Source of the DNA: a bacterium
GTDB taxonomy: Bacteria; RBG-13-66-14
Direction: 5' to 3'
Length of the DNA stretch: 23,645 nt
NCBI GenBank assembly: GCA_035528375.1
Contig: DATKYS010000064.1
Location: forward strand, 1 to 23,645
Made by a program: the position numbers and the translations under genes. The notes beneath the pieces are model-generated. The model did not search any database, was not told the origin of the DNA, and saw only the letters and a list, made by a program, of their open reading frames with translations. Below, in pieces: positions 14,000 through 22,008 of the stretch; within the stretch, counting starts at the first letter, position 1, and every line of letters begins with the position of its first letter.

Positions 14000-15006
14000 C
14001 CCGTAGGCTCGTTCTCGAAGTGCTCGTAGGCCTCGACGATGCGGGCCACGAGGCCGTGGCGGACGATGTCGGCCTTGGTCAGGTATACGAAGGCGATGCC
14101 GTCTATCCCGGCGAGGATTTTCTGGGCCAGGACCAACCCGCTCGCCGCCGGGTCGGGGAGGTCAATCTGGGTGATGTCCCCCACCACCGCCGCCCGGCTG
14201 CTCTGCCCCAGGCGGGTGAGGAACATCTTCATCTGGGGTTGGGTGCAGTTCTGCGCCTCGTCGAGGATGACGTAGGCGTTGTCCAGGGTGCGACCGCGCA
14301 TGTAGGCCAGGGGAACTATCTCGATCACTCCGTGCTCGATGAGGTTGCGGATGCGCTCGCCCCGTAGCATGGCGTAGAGGGCGTCGTAGAGCGGCCTCAG
14401 GTAGGGCGCGATTTTCTCCTCGGGCGCCCCGGGCAGGTAGCCCAGGCTCTCCCCGGCCTCGACCGCCGGACGGGCCAGCACCAGGCGGCTGACCGCACCG
14501 CGGTGGAGGTAGGAGAGCCCCGTCGCCACGGAGAGGTAGGTTTTCCCCGTACCCGCCGGACCGATGGCCAGGGTGATGTCGTGGGCGAAGAGCGCCTCTA
14601 TCAAACGCTTCTGCCCGGCGGTGCGCGGCTTGACTATCCTGCGGGCGCCCACGGGGATGTCGGTGCCCACGACCTCGTCGAAGCCCTGCCGCCGGTGGAC
14701 CGGTTCTTCGAGGTTGGCCACCGCCGCCCGGATTTCTACCTCGGTCACGGTGTGGCCCCTGGCCGCCGCCAGCGCGAGGTGGGTCAGCAGGTCTCCGGCG
14801 GCCGCCACCGCCTCCTCGTCGCCGCTCAGGGTGGCCCGGTCGTCCCGCAGGACCAGGCGCACGCCGGTGAGCTCCTCCAGCAGGCGCAGGTTGGCGTCGG
14901 CGGGTCCGCAGAGCTCGGCGTAGCGGCCGTTCAGGTCCAAATCCAGAGTCGTCGTCCGCACGGTCGTTCTCGGGGGTTGGTTTCGCGCCGGGGCGGACCC
15001 CGGCAC
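13996..15006 (-). CDS. phoH: PhoH family ATPase
   Basis: 336 residues. There is an N-terminal KH-like region (about 20-90) of the kind found in PhoH-like proteins, then the PhoH P-loop domain with Walker A GPAGTGKTY (about 154-162), LVLARPAVEAGESLGYLPG, and Walker B VILDEAQNCT. PhoH-family proteins are RNA-linked ATPases often encoded with ybeY, consistent with a shared role in RNA or ribosome metabolism. It starts at GTG 15006 with GGAG nine bases upstream; GTG at 14961 is a weaker alternative. It is the first gene after a good promoter and is coupled by overlap to the 7TM-HD gene. Confidence 0.93.
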   Translation of the reverse strand: MPGSAPARNQPPRTTVRTTTLDLDLNGRYAELCGPADANLRLLEELTGVRLVLRDDRATLSGDEEAVAAAGDLLTHLALAAARGHTVTEVEIRAAVANLEEPVHRRQGFDEVVGTDIPVGARRIVKPRTAGQKRLIEALFAHDITLAIGPAGTGKTYLSVATGLSYLHRGAVSRLVLARPAVEAGESLGYLPGAPEEKIAPYLRPLYDALYAMLRGERIRNLIEHGVIEIVPLAYMRGRTLDNAYVILDEAQNCTQPQMKMFLTRLGQSSRAAVVGDITQIDLPDPAASGLVLAQKILAGIDGIAFVYLTKADIVRHGLVARIVEAYEHFENEPTG

Positions 15007-15055
15007 TCGAAGTTACTCCGCCCCAAGACTGAGCCGGAGCCGGTGTTGCGCCTGA

Positions 15056-15084
15056 ATTATACCCCAGGGCCGCGGGATAGGCAA
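15056..15084 (-). promoter_or_regulatory. Sigma70-type promoter for the phoH cluster
   Basis: On the minus strand TTGCCT (15084-15079), a 17-base spacer and a perfect TATAAT (15061-15056), 49 bases upstream of the phoH GTG. It lies in the 94-base gap between phoH and the DUF2062 gene. Confidence 0.72.
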
Positions 15085-15100
15085 CCGACGGGGATTGGAG

Positions 15101-15628
15101 TCACCGGGGGGCGGGGTCGGGGAGGCTCGATGGACGGCGGAGCGCGCGCTTCTTTAGGTACGCCCCGACCGCCTTATACCCCAGGAAGTAGAATACCAGG
15201 GCCAGCCCGACGGCCAGGACGGTGTTGCCGGCCAGGTAGGTCCAGACGACGTCGCCGGCGGCGGTCCAAATTTTCCCCTCGTCGAGCATCTGCGCCAGAC
15301 CGCCCACCTCCGCCCCGGTGAACCAGGAGCCCAGGGTGAAGGACAGGCCCCAGAAGAAGGGGGAGGTGACGGGGTTCATGATGGCCGAGCCGACGACGGC
15401 GGACACCTTGGAGAAGCGGAAGAGAAAGGCCAAGCCGAGGGCCAGGAGCGCCCCCAGGCCGAAGGTGGGGAAGATGCCGATGAAGACGCCCACGGCCAGC
15501 CCGATGGCCGCCTTGTGGGGCGAGGCGTCGGAACGCAGGAAGCGGAGGTACTGGAGCCGGAGCCAGCGCCTCGTCCGCTGCCGGAGATTCGCGCCCTTGA
15601 GGCGCCTGGGTTTCCTCTTTTCGGTCAT
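15101..15628 (-). CDS. DUF2062 membrane protein
   Basis: 175 residues. A basic cytoplasmic N-terminus is followed by a membrane domain with the family hallmarks SPHKAAIGLAVGVFIGIFP (about 36-54) and VVGSAIMNPVTSPFFWG (about 78-94), and three or four helices. DUF2062 proteins are small integral-membrane proteins of unknown function, sometimes fused to or near glycosyltransferases. It is the last gene of the minus-strand redox run, separated from the cytochrome gene by 55 bases that contain a strong hairpin, and it is followed by the phoH promoter. The family call is confident, the function unknown. Confidence 0.85.
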   Translation of the reverse strand: MTEKRKPRRLKGANLRQRTRRWLRLQYLRFLRSDASPHKAAIGLAVGVFIGIFPTFGLGALLALGLAFLFRFSKVSAVVGSAIMNPVTSPFFWGLSFTLGSWFTGAEVGGLAQMLDEGKIWTAAGDVVWTYLAGNTVLAVGLALVFYFLGYKAVGAYLKKRALRRPSSLPDPAPR

Positions 15629-15635
15629 GTCAGAA

Positions 15636-15655
15636 GGGGCTCGTCGAGGAGCCCC
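15636..15655 (-). promoter_or_regulatory. Hairpin covering the DUF2062 translation start region
   Basis: Perfect 7-bp stem (GGGGCTC and GAGCCCC) with a six-base loop, ending seven bases before the DUF2062 ATG. There is no T tract, so it is not a classical terminator. It could reduce translation of the DUF2062 gene or stabilise the 3' end of the cytochrome message. Confidence 0.45.
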
Positions 15656-15683
15656 GAGGTTGTGATTCGGACGGCGGATTGAC

Positions 15684-16751
15684 CTATTCCCCGGGGGTCG
15701 TCACCGTATGGCACGCCGTGCAGTCCGAGCCCTGGACGCCGTAGAGGCCGTGTACGTCGCCGTCCGCCGCGGTGAAGAGGCAGTTGATCCCGCCCGCCCC
15801 GGTCTCGGTCAGCTCATCGTGGCACGCCAGGCACCCCCGGCCGCCCAGCGGTGGATGCTCGCCCACCAGCCGCATGTCGGGGTATTCGAGTAAAACCTCG
15901 AGGGCTCCGCCGCGTTGGAAGCCGAACTCGTGGCAACGGAAGCAGGTGCTCACCGGCAGTGAGGGGTGCGCTTCGTCCGACGGGGTCCGCCGGTAGCCGA
16001 AGACATAGTGGTTGCCGCCGGCGCGCATCTTGTCCATGCGCGTATCCCCCGGCGTCACCGGCCGGCCTTTCGGCGCGTGGGGGTTGTGGCAGTCGGAGCA
16101 GCGGTGGGCGCCGGGGAAGAGGCCGGCGGGAGTCGCCTCGCCCTCGGCGGTGACCCGCTCCTCGGCGTGCCAGAAGTAGTTCACCAGCCGGGGGTCGTCC
16201 AGGTGGCACGTCATGCAGTTCTCATCGAGCACCGCCCCCCGGGCGGCGATGCCCACCGGATTCCGCGGACCCTCCCAGTGGCCGTGGCAACGGTAGCAGA
16301 GTCCCCACTCGGCTCCCGGCGTGTTGTTGGAGCCCTGGGGGACGGCGAAGAAACCGTAGGCCGCGTAGAGGCCGAGCCAGCCCAGGATGAACAGGCCGCC
16401 GAGGACGGCCGTCACCCGCTTCGCCTTGACCGTCCGGCGGTCGCCCGGGTCCAGGCGGGGGATGAAGAACAGCAGTATGACGAAGCCCGTGGCGAGGCCG
16501 ATGCCGACGGCCACCAGCCAGTCGGGAAGGGCGTTGAATTCGTGGAAGATGAAGCTTTCGGGCTCGCCGCCCCCCGACGGATCGGCCGCGGGTCCGGCGA
16601 CCCCGGGCCAAATTAGAGCGGCGACGACCAGGAGGACCACCAGGATGAGCCCCACCAGGAGCTCGAACATGGCGAATTCGGGGAAGAAGGGCTTGTCCTT
16701 GGGCGGCTCCTTCTCCTTGCGTTTGATAAGCTTTGAGGGTGGTTTCGCCAT
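15684..16751 (-). CDS. Cytochrome b subunit IV-like membrane domain fused to a six-heme cytochrome c
   Basis: 355 residues. Residues 1-135 resemble subunit IV / the C-terminal domain of cytochrome b: a basic start, helices at about 29-49, 77-97 and 114-134, and PAADP followed by ALPDWLV, where PEWY-type quinol-site sequence would be. Residues 150-350 carry six CxxCH heme c sites at Cys152, 179, 218, 270, 307 and 344 (CYRCH, CMTCH, CSDCH, CFRCH, CLACH, CTACH). The heme domain should face the periplasm. The ATG lies four bases after the stop of the cytochrome b6-like gene, so both belong to one complex. The pair probably oxidises or reduces quinone and exchanges electrons with periplasmic partners. 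No Rieske protein gene is in the window. Confidence 0.9.
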   Translation of the reverse strand: MAKPPSKLIKRKEKEPPKDKPFFPEFAMFELLVGLILVVLLVVAALIWPGVAGPAADPSGGGEPESFIFHEFNALPDWLVAVGIGLATGFVILLFFIPRLDPGDRRTVKAKRVTAVLGGLFILGWLGLYAAYGFFAVPQGSNNTPGAEWGLCYRCHGHWEGPRNPVGIAARGAVLDENCMTCHLDDPRLVNYFWHAEERVTAEGEATPAGLFPGAHRCSDCHNPHAPKGRPVTPGDTRMDKMRAGGNHYVFGYRRTPSDEAHPSLPVSTCFRCHEFGFQRGGALEVLLEYPDMRLVGEHPPLGGRGCLACHDELTETGAGGINCLFTAADGDVHGLYGVQGSDCTACHTVTTPGE

Positions 16752-16755
16752 CGGA

Positions 16756-17436
16756 TTACAGCGGTTCGGCGATGCCCTGGCGCCGGATCATCACGAAGTG
16801 GAACAGGAGTAAAATGAATATCACCAGGGGCAGCACGATCACGTGGTTGTCGAAGAAGAACCCCAGAGCCTCGCCGCCCACCGGCGTCACGCTGGTGACG
16901 ATTCCGGCGAGGAGGTCGCCGACGAGGGGTATCTGCTTGAGCGCCCCGACGATGGCGGAGGCGATTTCAAAGCTCCGCTGGTCCCAGGGGAGGACGAAAC
17001 CGGAGACGTAGAACCCGACGGTGGTGACCAGGAGCAGCACGCCGGCGATCCAGTTCAACTCGCGCGGCTTCTTGTAGGCTCCGGTGAGGAAGACGCGCAC
17101 CATGTGGGCCACGATCAAAACCATCATCACGTTGGCGGCCCAGTGATGGATGCCCCGGACGAGCCAGCCCAGCCACACGTCGTTCATTATATAGCCGATG
17201 GACTCCGCCGCCCCCGCGGGCGTGGGCCGGTAGTGCTGGAGGAGGATGAGCCCGGTGACCACCAGGACCAGGAAGGTGACCAGGGTCAGCCCGCCGAGGC
17301 AGTAGTACCACTTCCGGGCCCAGGGGTGGACCGGCTTCTTCATGGCCTCGACGACCCAGCGCTTCATGCGGAAACGCTCGTCGAGCCACTTCAGCCATCG
17401 GCTCTCGCCTATCTTCTCACGGGTGGCTTCGGACAT
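16756..17436 (-). CDS. Cytochrome b6-type subunit (diheme, plus probable heme c_n Cys)
   Basis: 226 residues with four membrane helices, the length of a b6-type N-terminal cytochrome b. Heme ligands are His97 and His111 (RGIHHWAANVMM...AH, 13 residues between) and His198 and His213 (14 between, the b6-type spacing). Cys46 in YYCLGGLTLVTFL sits where cytochrome b6 and Bacillus QcrB attach an extra heme (c_n/c_i) by one thioether bond. GFVLPWDQ is the conserved loop before the helix-cd region. It begins six bases after the stop of the repeat protein at 17443 and ends four bases before the cytochrome c fusion gene. The role is as the quinone-reactive core of a membrane complex. Confidence 0.9.
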   Translation of the reverse strand: MSEATREKIGESRWLKWLDERFRMKRWVVEAMKKPVHPWARKWYYCLGGLTLVTFLVLVVTGLILLQHYRPTPAGAAESIGYIMNDVWLGWLVRGIHHWAANVMMVLIVAHMVRVFLTGAYKKPRELNWIAGVLLLVTTVGFYVSGFVLPWDQRSFEIASAIVGALKQIPLVGDLLAGIVTSVTPVGGEALGFFFDNHVIVLPLVIFILLLFHFVMIRRQGIAEPL

Positions 17437-17442
17437 GATACC

Positions 17443-18294
17443 CTAGAAGGAGTCTAAGTACGTTTCCCAGCCGCCGTTCTCGCGCATCACGCGTAACCCG
17501 CCAGTCCCGTCCAGCGCCGCGATGTAGTAGCGGTCCTCGCCCTCGTGGACCAGGGACGCTACCTCGAAGGGCGGATCACCGGGGAAGGGTTCCCCCAGGG
17601 TGACGTAGCCGCCCCCCTCGTCGGAGCGAACCTGTCCCTCGCCGTCCATGACCATGACGAAGACGTTCAGGGACGTCGGTTCGTAGAAACCGGTCACGGA
17701 ATACGGGGCGGCCACGGTGTCGTGCGTTACCGCGTGGATTTCCCAGTTCTCCTCGAAGCGCGTATAGAGAGCGCCTATGGCATCCACGGCCAAAAAGAGG
17801 GTGACGCCGGTCGGGGCGTAGTGCAGGACGTCCAGGTCATAGGGTGGCGTTCCGATGATGGGGGTTGCGAAGACCTCCCAGGCGTCACCGTACCGCCAGA
17901 GCCGGCCCCCCGAGTCGAGGGCATAGAGCTCCACCGCGCCGTCGGCGTCCGCGTAACCCCCGAGGCTATAGGGGCTTTCCCCGGGGAGGGCGTCCCCCTC
18001 GATCCGCCACTCGTCGCCGTTGACTTCGTAGAGTTGGCCCGCGGAGTCCAGGACGAAGATGTTGACCATTCCGGGGACGTCGGTCCGGTTCAGCACCAAT
18101 AGGTCGCGGGGACCGTCGCCCGGGCAGGGGGTGTTCACCGCGCCCCAGCCCTCGGTCTTCCCCTGGTAGAGCTGCCCGGCGTCGTTCAGGGCGAAGATGA
18201 CGTCGGTGTCGGAGTCGGGGATGTAGACGGCGCTTAACCTCGCGGAAAAAACCGGCACCGCGAGGACCACCGTCAGCAAGAGAATGGTTTTCAT
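17443..18294 (-). CDS. Secreted repeat protein, probable beta-propeller
   Basis: 283 residues with a signal peptide (MKTILLLTVVLAVPVFSA). The mature protein has six repeats of about 45 residues, each with a core like ALNDAGQLY, VLDSAGQLY, ALDSGGRLW, AVDAIGALY, VMDGEGQVR or ALDGTGGLR. Each is followed by a Trp-containing strand and often a PGxxPY turn. The pattern suggests a six-bladed propeller (tectonin- or WD-like by appearance), possibly for binding rather than catalysis. I prefer ATG 18294 over the TTG at 18303. It is paralogous to the next gene upstream and lies directly before the cytochrome b gene, with a six-base gap, so it is probably in the same operon. No family is firmly recognised. 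Confidence 0.8.
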   Translation of the reverse strand: MKTILLLTVVLAVPVFSARLSAVYIPDSDTDVIFALNDAGQLYQGKTEGWGAVNTPCPGDGPRDLLVLNRTDVPGMVNIFVLDSAGQLYEVNGDEWRIEGDALPGESPYSLGGYADADGAVELYALDSGGRLWRYGDAWEVFATPIIGTPPYDLDVLHYAPTGVTLFLAVDAIGALYTRFEENWEIHAVTHDTVAAPYSVTGFYEPTSLNVFVMVMDGEGQVRSDEGGGYVTLGEPFPGDPPFEVASLVHEGEDRYYIAALDGTGGLRVMRENGGWETYLDSF

Positions 18295-18319
18295 TGTACG
18301 CAAGGTCCCGTTTACCTCG

Positions 18320-19327
18320 TCAGAAGGAATTGCAGAGCGTCACCCATTCTCCGTCGGTCTTCAGGAGAAAGAGAGATCCGTTGGAGTCCACGGCGAAAAC
18401 CCTGTACGTGCCGCAGTCCACTACCCAGTACACGGCCAGGTCAAGGGGGGGCGTGCCTCCGATCGGCTCGCCGTACTCAACGAACAAGTCATCCCGGGCA
18501 AGGAACAGCTGGCCGGCGCTGTCCAGGACCGGGAGGAAGGCTTTGGCCCCGCCCTCGACCGATTGCACGAAGCCGTCCAGTCTGTAGGGCGCCTCGCCGC
18601 CGGGGATTCGGGCGAACTCCTCCCAGCCTGTCTCGGTGCTCCGGCTGACGAGGCCCGTTTCGTCTACCACGTAGAGGCCCGTCTTCCCGAGGGCGGTGAC
18701 GTCCTGGCCTGTCAGGGCCAGGAAATCGGTGGGGGCGGCGCCGGTGTACGCCCGATGCATCATATCGGGGAGCAGCTCCCAGTCCGGCTGGGGGTAGTTG
18801 TAGAAGTTGTAGAACCACACTTGGCCTTCGCCGTCCAGGACGATGGGGAATACTCCGGCCACCTTCGGGTCCTGGGCGGATGATAAATAGTAGGGCGGCG
18901 GCCCCGGGACCGGTTCGCCCTTCGGGTTCCAGCTCACTTTAGTAATAGCGTAGAGCTGCCCCGCCCCGTCCAGGACGAAAAAATTCAAGCCGCCGGTCTG
19001 CGGATCCCAGTGCAGCAGGAGCTCGTACGGACCGTCGCCGGGGCACGGGTCCCCCGAGATGACCCAACTCCACCGCTTCCCCTGGACGTAGTACCCGCCC
19101 GCGGGGTCCCACCGCAGGACCTCGCCACGTTCCCCCGATGCATCCCCCTCCGCGAGACCGGCCAGCTCGAGCTCCTGATCGCTGCCGTAGCGGTGGTGAA
19201 AAACCCCGGAGTCGTCCACGACGCCGATGACGTTCTGGTTCGTCTCGGGGTTCCACGTCAGGTCCAGGTCCAGGGCGTGGCCCGAGACCGCGGTCAGAAT
19301 CAGAATGTAGACGGGGAGTCGTTTCAT
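18320..19327 (-). CDS. Secreted repeat protein, probable beta-propeller (paralogue of 17443-18294)
   Basis: 335 residues with a signal peptide (about 1-18, ending GHA). Repeats share the core seen in the neighbour: VVDDSGVF, VLDGAGQLY, VLDGEGQVW, VVDETGLV, VLDSAGQLF and AVDSNGSLF. The CPGDGP turn and the C-terminal W...SF ending are also shared with the neighbour. This shows a tandem gene duplication followed by substantial divergence and a longer N-terminal part. It lies 24 bases after the flavoprotein gene and 25 bases before the second propeller gene, on the same strand. A periplasmic or surface location is inferred; ligand and function are unknown. Confidence 0.8.
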   Translation of the reverse strand: MKRLPVYILILTAVSGHALDLDLTWNPETNQNVIGVVDDSGVFHHRYGSDQELELAGLAEGDASGERGEVLRWDPAGGYYVQGKRWSWVISGDPCPGDGPYELLLHWDPQTGGLNFFVLDGAGQLYAITKVSWNPKGEPVPGPPPYYLSSAQDPKVAGVFPIVLDGEGQVWFYNFYNYPQPDWELLPDMMHRAYTGAAPTDFLALTGQDVTALGKTGLYVVDETGLVSRSTETGWEEFARIPGGEAPYRLDGFVQSVEGGAKAFLPVLDSAGQLFLARDDLFVEYGEPIGGTPPLDLAVYWVVDCGTYRVFAVDSNGSLFLLKTDGEWVTLCNSF

Positions 19328-19351
19328 CCTTGTAAAACCGCCGCTCGGGGG

Positions 19352-21160
19352 CTAGCCCGCCTTGTACCGGTAATCGGGCAGGAGCATGGGGCTCCGGCGG
19401 TCGGTCTCGACGCCGGCCTCCTTCAACTCCCGTTCGTACTTCTCCACATGCCCGAGGGTGAGCTCGCCCACCTTGGCGCCGCGGGCGTATTTGGCCGCGG
19501 ATACCCCTGCGCGACGCCCGAAGACGGTGATGTCCAACAGGCTGTTGCCCATCAACCGGTTGCGCCCGTGTATCCCACCGGCGACCTCGCCGGCGGCGAA
19601 GAGCCCCGGGACCTCCGTCGAGGTGTCGGGCTTTATCGCCAGCCCGCCGTTCTGGTAGTGCAGAGTCGGGTACACCAGCATCGGCTCCTTGGAGATGTCT
19701 ATCCCGTGCCGCATGAACTGCTTGTACTTGGCCGGGAGCTCGCGCTGGATGGTGCCCTCCCCCTGGATGATCTCAATCATGGGCGAGTCGAGCCAGACGC
19801 CTTGACGGCCGGTGGGGGTCAGGATGCCCTTGCCGCGCTCCAGACACTCGCGCATGATGGCCGATGATTCCACGTCGCGGGGCTCGCTGGGGAAGACGAA
19901 GTCCTCGCCGTCCCGGTTGACCGGCTCGGCGCCCAGACCGCGGACCTTCTCCGTGATTAGGAGCCCTATGTTCTGCTCCGGATACGCCGCCCCGGTGGGA
20001 TGGTATTGGATGGAGTCCATGAAGCGCAGCTTCACCCCGGCCCGGTAGCCGAGAATCAGCCCGTCGGCGGTGGCGCCGTAGTGGTTGGTGGTGGGGAATC
20101 CCTGGATGTGCAGCCGGCCGAGGCCGCCGGTGGCCAGGATGGTTGACACGGCCCGCACCACCAGGTACTCGCCCGTCTCCATGTTCTTGAGCACCGCCCC
20201 GGAGCAACGATCCTCGTCGTCCAGGATCAACTCGACCGCCGGGGAGAACTCGATGACCTCTATTTCCGGGCGGTTGCGTATCTCGTCGCGGAGCGTGCGC
20301 ATGATCTCGGCGCCGGTCATGTCGCCGGCCGAGTGCATGCGCTTGCGGCTGGTGCCGCCGCCGTGGAGGGTGTACATGACTCCCTCGGCGTCCTTCCCGA
20401 ACATGACGCCCAGCCTTTCGAGCCACTCGATGACCAGGGGCGCGTCGTTGGTGAGCGCGGCGACCAGCTCCCGGTCGTTGGAGAAGTGGCCCCCGCCGAC
20501 GACGTCGAGGAAATGGATGACCGGGTTATCCTGGGGCTTGTCCGCCGCCTGGATGCCGCCTTCGGCCATGACCGTGTTGGAGTCGCCGTGGCGGAGCTTG
20601 GTTACCAAGAGGACCTTGGCTCCCTCCTCCTGGGCTATGAGGGCTGCCGCGGCTCCGGCGCCCCCGGCTCCGATAACCAGCACGTCCACGCTGCGGTGCA
20701 CCCGTTCGAGGTCCACCTGGGTGTCGGCCAGGATGGAGTGGGCCTCGATGAGGTCGGCGAACTCGTCGGGTACACGCTCGCCACTGTTCGGCCCCACCTT
20801 GAGTTCGCGCATCCCGGTGTCCTTGTAGTCCGGGTGAAATTTCTTCAGGATGCGGTCCCTCTCCTCCATGGTCATGGGCTTGAAGTAGCCGATACCGTCC
20901 AGCTTGGCCAGCTCCTGGGCGTCCGCGGTGTTGATGTTGGTCTTGCCCGGCTCGTCGGTGAGGGACACCTGGCCTCTAATGGCCTCGTAGATTTCCGCGT
21001 CAACGCCGAGTACGCGGGTCAGTTCGCGGATGTCGTGGAAGGGCCCTTTTTCCTCCCGGTAGGCGACGATGCGTTTGGGCGTTAAGCGCATGGCTATACG
21101 TTTCGGCCTCGTGGCCGCAACCTTCTCGATGAGCTCCTTAAGCTCGGGCGTGTAACCCAT
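19352..21160 (-). CDS. Fumarate reductase/succinate dehydrogenase-type flavoprotein with N-terminal helix-hairpin-helix sequence
   Basis: 602 residues from ATG 21160, chosen because AGGAG lies five bases upstream; TTG at 21163 is too close. Residues about 27-92 contain ComEA-like helix-hairpin-helix pieces (RIVAYREEKGPFHDIREL and TNINTADAQELAKLDGIG). The rest is the FAD-binding family: GAGGAG dinucleotide fold (164-169), AEGGIQAA, HGGGTSRKRMHSAGDMTGAEI region, QYHPTG, GLFAAGEVAGGIHGRNRL and NSLLDITVFGRRAG. At the position of the flavin-linking His of FrdA/SdhA stands Asn195 (DSNTVMAEGG), so FAD is probably non-covalent. An FeS subunit gene precedes it. The substrate is probably a fumarate-like dicarboxylate, but this is not certain; thiol:fumarate reductase TfrA and L-aspartate oxidase are relatives. 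Confidence 0.88.
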   Translation of the reverse strand: MGYTPELKELIEKVAATRPKRIAMRLTPKRIVAYREEKGPFHDIRELTRVLGVDAEIYEAIRGQVSLTDEPGKTNINTADAQELAKLDGIGYFKPMTMEERDRILKKFHPDYKDTGMRELKVGPNSGERVPDEFADLIEAHSILADTQVDLERVHRSVDVLVIGAGGAGAAAALIAQEEGAKVLLVTKLRHGDSNTVMAEGGIQAADKPQDNPVIHFLDVVGGGHFSNDRELVAALTNDAPLVIEWLERLGVMFGKDAEGVMYTLHGGGTSRKRMHSAGDMTGAEIMRTLRDEIRNRPEIEVIEFSPAVELILDDEDRCSGAVLKNMETGEYLVVRAVSTILATGGLGRLHIQGFPTTNHYGATADGLILGYRAGVKLRFMDSIQYHPTGAAYPEQNIGLLITEKVRGLGAEPVNRDGEDFVFPSEPRDVESSAIMRECLERGKGILTPTGRQGVWLDSPMIEIIQGEGTIQRELPAKYKQFMRHGIDISKEPMLVYPTLHYQNGGLAIKPDTSTEVPGLFAAGEVAGGIHGRNRLMGNSLLDITVFGRRAGVSAAKYARGAKVGELTLGHVEKYERELKEAGVETDRRSPMLLPDYRYKAG

Positions 21161-21245
21161 CAAAACTCCTCATGGCGTTGAATCTCGGGTAGAGTGGCGC
21201 ACACCTTCACCTGGGGGCTGATCCCATGCCTTTTGCGATGGACGA

Positions 21246-21944
21246 TCAGTTCGGCTCACGGTCGGCCTGTGTCTCCTTGTAGAGTCGCTCGATCTCCGCG
21301 TCGTCGGCGTTGATCAGTCGCTCGAGCTCCTCGTCGTACTTGCCGTTTTTTATCTCCTCGACCCGCGCCGCGAGGTCGGGGGCCAGGGGACGCAGATGGC
21401 GCGCGTAGAGGCGCCGGGCGAGGATGCCGATGTTGTACTGCACGTTCTCGCCGGGGCAGCGGCTGGCGCAAAGACCGCACATCAGGCACTCGAAGGAGAG
21501 CTCGGCCACCCGCTCCAGGTCGCCCTTCATCGCCGCCGACATGTACTCCATCACCTCCAGGTCCTGGGGGCAGACCTTCGAGCAGGCGTTGCACCCCATG
21601 CAGCGCAAGAGCTCGGGGTAGTGCTCGATGAGGGCCTCCGCCGTGGGCTCCAGCTTCTCGATGTCGTAGGTCGCCTTGTTGGCCGGGTAGAAGGGAATCT
21701 GGGCCAGGTACATCTCCGGCTCGACCACGGTCTGGCAGGCGAGGCCGCTCTTGAGCTTGTAGTCGCCGGCGGTGCGGTACACCGTCCCGCAGGCGCCGCA
21801 GATGCCCCCGCGGCAGCCGCAGCCCCGAATGAACTGGTAGCCGGAATACTCTATCGCCTTGAGGATGGTCAGCGTCTCGGGCACCTGGTACTTCTTGCCC
21901 ATGATGTAGATGTCTATCATCTTCGCTTTGCCCTCTTCACCCAT
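21246..21944 (-). CDS. Fumarate reductase-type iron-sulfur subunit ([2Fe-2S] plus two [4Fe-4S])
   Basis: 232 residues. The N-terminal plant-ferredoxin-like domain has Cys44, Cys49, Cys52 and Cys70 for [2Fe-2S] (GCGCRGGICGACG). The C-terminal domain has two full CxxCxxCxxxC sets, at Cys115-125 (CMGCNACSKVCP) and Cys153-163 (CLMCGLCASRCP). Standard SdhB/FrdB have one [3Fe-4S] site, so the all-Cys second set points to two [4Fe-4S] clusters, as in HdrC- and TfrB-related proteins. The CCG domain of TfrB is absent. It passes electrons between the flavoprotein and a membrane partner. The ATG has GGAG nine bases upstream. The flavoprotein gene follows after about 85 bases. Confidence 0.88.
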   Translation of the reverse strand: MGEEGKAKMIDIYIMGKKYQVPETLTILKAIEYSGYQFIRGCGCRGGICGACGTVYRTAGDYKLKSGLACQTVVEPEMYLAQIPFYPANKATYDIEKLEPTAEALIEHYPELLRCMGCNACSKVCPQDLEVMEYMSAAMKGDLERVAELSFECLMCGLCASRCPGENVQYNIGILARRLYARHLRPLAPDLAARVEEIKNGKYDEELERLINADDAEIERLYKETQADREPN

Positions 21945-22008
21945 GACTCTTGCTCCAGGTTTAATTGCGGTTGATAACGAAAGCGGTCCCGGCTAGGGAA
22001 AACCCGGC

